From the NCBI GenBank assembly GCA_015680685.1, contig MNCI01013742.1, forward strand, positions 426,208 through 469,159: a stretch of DNA of 42,952 nt. Direction: 5' to 3'. This DNA is from Gnetum montanum (Eukaryota > Streptophyta > Gnetopsida > Gnetales > Gnetaceae). This document shows positions 42,100 to 42,952 of this stretch, piece after piece (the first letter of the stretch is position 1; each line of letters begins with the position of its first letter). Made by a program: the position numbers and the translations under genes. Under the pieces are notes generated by a model that searched no databases, was not told where the DNA came from, and saw only the letters and a list, made by a program, of their open reading frames with translations.

Positions 42100-42692
42100 T
42101 AACCGACTGGATCAAGGTAGGCCATCTTCCTAGGAAACTATCTGACCTTGGAAGCCCCTTAATCTATCTACAAGTCACCAGGAACAAACCACATAAGGCT
42201 CTTCTTAACTCAGGTTCCAGAGTCAATTTAATATCATGAGAAATGTATCAAGCATAGAACCTGCACCAAATCAAAAAGAGTAACATTCAACTAGAGATGG
42301 CAGACCAGTCCATCACCATTCCCTTGGGATTGGTGGAGGACATTGTTACCACTGTGTGTGGGTGGTCATACCCAGCTGACTTCTTGGTGATAGAAGTCAA
42401 CAATGACAACGGGGGCTTCCCAATTATAATGGAAAGGCCATGGCTGAGTACAGTAGATGTGTACCTAGGGATCCGCAATCTTTCCTTGAAGATATCTAAG
42501 GTAAACATATATGGAAAGATTGAGAAGAAGAAAGTTCCGTGCATCACATATAGTGACTCAGAGGGTGATGACATGGAAGAATGTTTAGCATCTCTTCCAT
42601 GTAATCGGTGTACCCAAGAAACACAAATTCAAAGGTGCATATATGTAGCAGCCACACAAGTAGTAGACACCCCGTGGTTGATAGCTAGTTGA
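42100..42692 (+). pseudogene. Retropepsin-like aspartic protease (E5), active-site Asp lost
   Basis: Region 42196-42236 reads LLNSGSRVNLIS, where the catalytic D-S-G has become N-S-G. The following open frame (42297-42692) has DQSITIPLGLVEDIVTT, GWSYPADFLVI, a Pro-Trp-Leu block and KIEKKKVPCITYSD, matching the E2 protease in order. The frame ends after a Cys-rich stretch and WLIAS. With the Asp changed the enzyme would be dead even apart from the stops. Confidence 0.75.
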
Positions 42693-42952
42693 AAGAGCAA
42701 CCGACAAATATGCATGGAACGAACTAAGGAAACAACCCATGCCAATAACGAAGGCATAGATACATTGGAATATGAGCGTCACCAACTTCCACCTCTTAAT
42801 CTAAGAACATCAGTTGGGAGAAGTTGGGCACTTCTACGAAATTCAAACAAATGCTCATTATTTCGGATCTCTCCCTTGCAATTCAATCATGGGGGAGATG
42901 GCCACCTATGCTAATCATTTGAGGCCCTAAGTTCTTTTTAGTTTTTGTTTTA
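42693..42952 (+). other. Protease to pol-end junction (RT and integrase missing)
   Basis: After the protease about 150 bp of unaligned sequence leads into 42850-42952. There, GGATCTCTCCCTTGCAATTC, TCATGGGGGAGATGGCC and TATGCTAA line up with the E2 sequence following integrase (5195-5110, minus). The purine tract GGGGGAGATGG is also similar to the one after E4 integrase. No RT or integrase motif is present in the interval. Confidence 0.6.

Larger units (their letters stand above)
38568..42952 (+). mobile_element. Ty3/gypsy copy E5: 5' LTR, PBS, gag, protease, end of pol
   Basis: The best-preserved copy, plus strand, running off the window end. The order is LTR 38568-39419, PBS 39421-39438, leader, gag from 39566, protease near 42190-42480. 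Instead of RT and integrase there are only about 300 bp before a sequence (42850-42952) that aligns with the end of pol in E2 (5195-5110) and E4 (about 25555-25600). E5 thus appears to lack RT, RNase H and integrase. The 3' LTR would be outside the window. Scattered stops make it non-coding as read. Confidence 0.85.

Overview
The window is nuclear DNA of a land plant, probably a seed plant with a large, transposon-rich genome; a gymnosperm is possible but unproven. The evidence is one spliced gene of a land-plant-specific family (glutaredoxin-like + DEP + DUF547), layers of decayed plant Ty3/gypsy retrotransposons with a tRNA-Asp type primer-binding site, and CpG decay in the repeats. Nothing here looks bacterial, viral or organellar.

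Layout. (1) 1-2444, minus: gag of a Ty3/gypsy copy (E1), cut off at an N base. (2) 2446-5130: decayed minus-strand sequence, with an unrecognised proline- and glutamate-rich ORF and a TATA-like region. (3) 5130-12392, minus: copy E2, reading 5' LTR (11481-12392), PBS, gag, protease, RT/RNase H, integrase. A polypurine tract and a coiled-coil ORF (12430-14705), both minus, adjoin the outer side of that LTR, so one LTR serves as 3' LTR of one element and 5' LTR of the next. (4) 14745-25590, plus: copy E4 (gag, RT, RNase H, integrase), split twice: by about 2.2 kb of unknown DNA with an assembly gap, and by a complete 3.9 kb non-autonomous LTR element on the minus strand (20906-24819) inside the integrase core. 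(5) 25.6-29.4 kb: mostly non-coding, with a decayed ORF, a possible SINE and small repeats. (6) 29831 to about 34200, minus: the only intact gene, six coding exons plus a leader exon, 798 residues predicted. (7) 34.3-38.5 kb: a subtilase fragment, tandem repeats, a second assembly seam and a PIF1-like helicase fragment. (8) 38568-42952, plus: copy E5 with a complete 5' LTR, PBS, gag and protease, apparently jumping from protease to the end of pol without RT or integrase.

E1, E2, E4 and E5 are one Ty3/gypsy family of differing age and completeness. The most unusual structure is in the LTR promoters. The nested element has six or seven palindromic sites, ancestrally GAGACGTCTC-like, spaced mostly 19-20 bp, about 125 bp upstream of its TATA box. 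E5 has five GATATC-centred palindromes, including a perfect 20-bp one, ending 18 bp before its TATA box. All coordinates and alignments were read by eye; no database search or alignment program was used.
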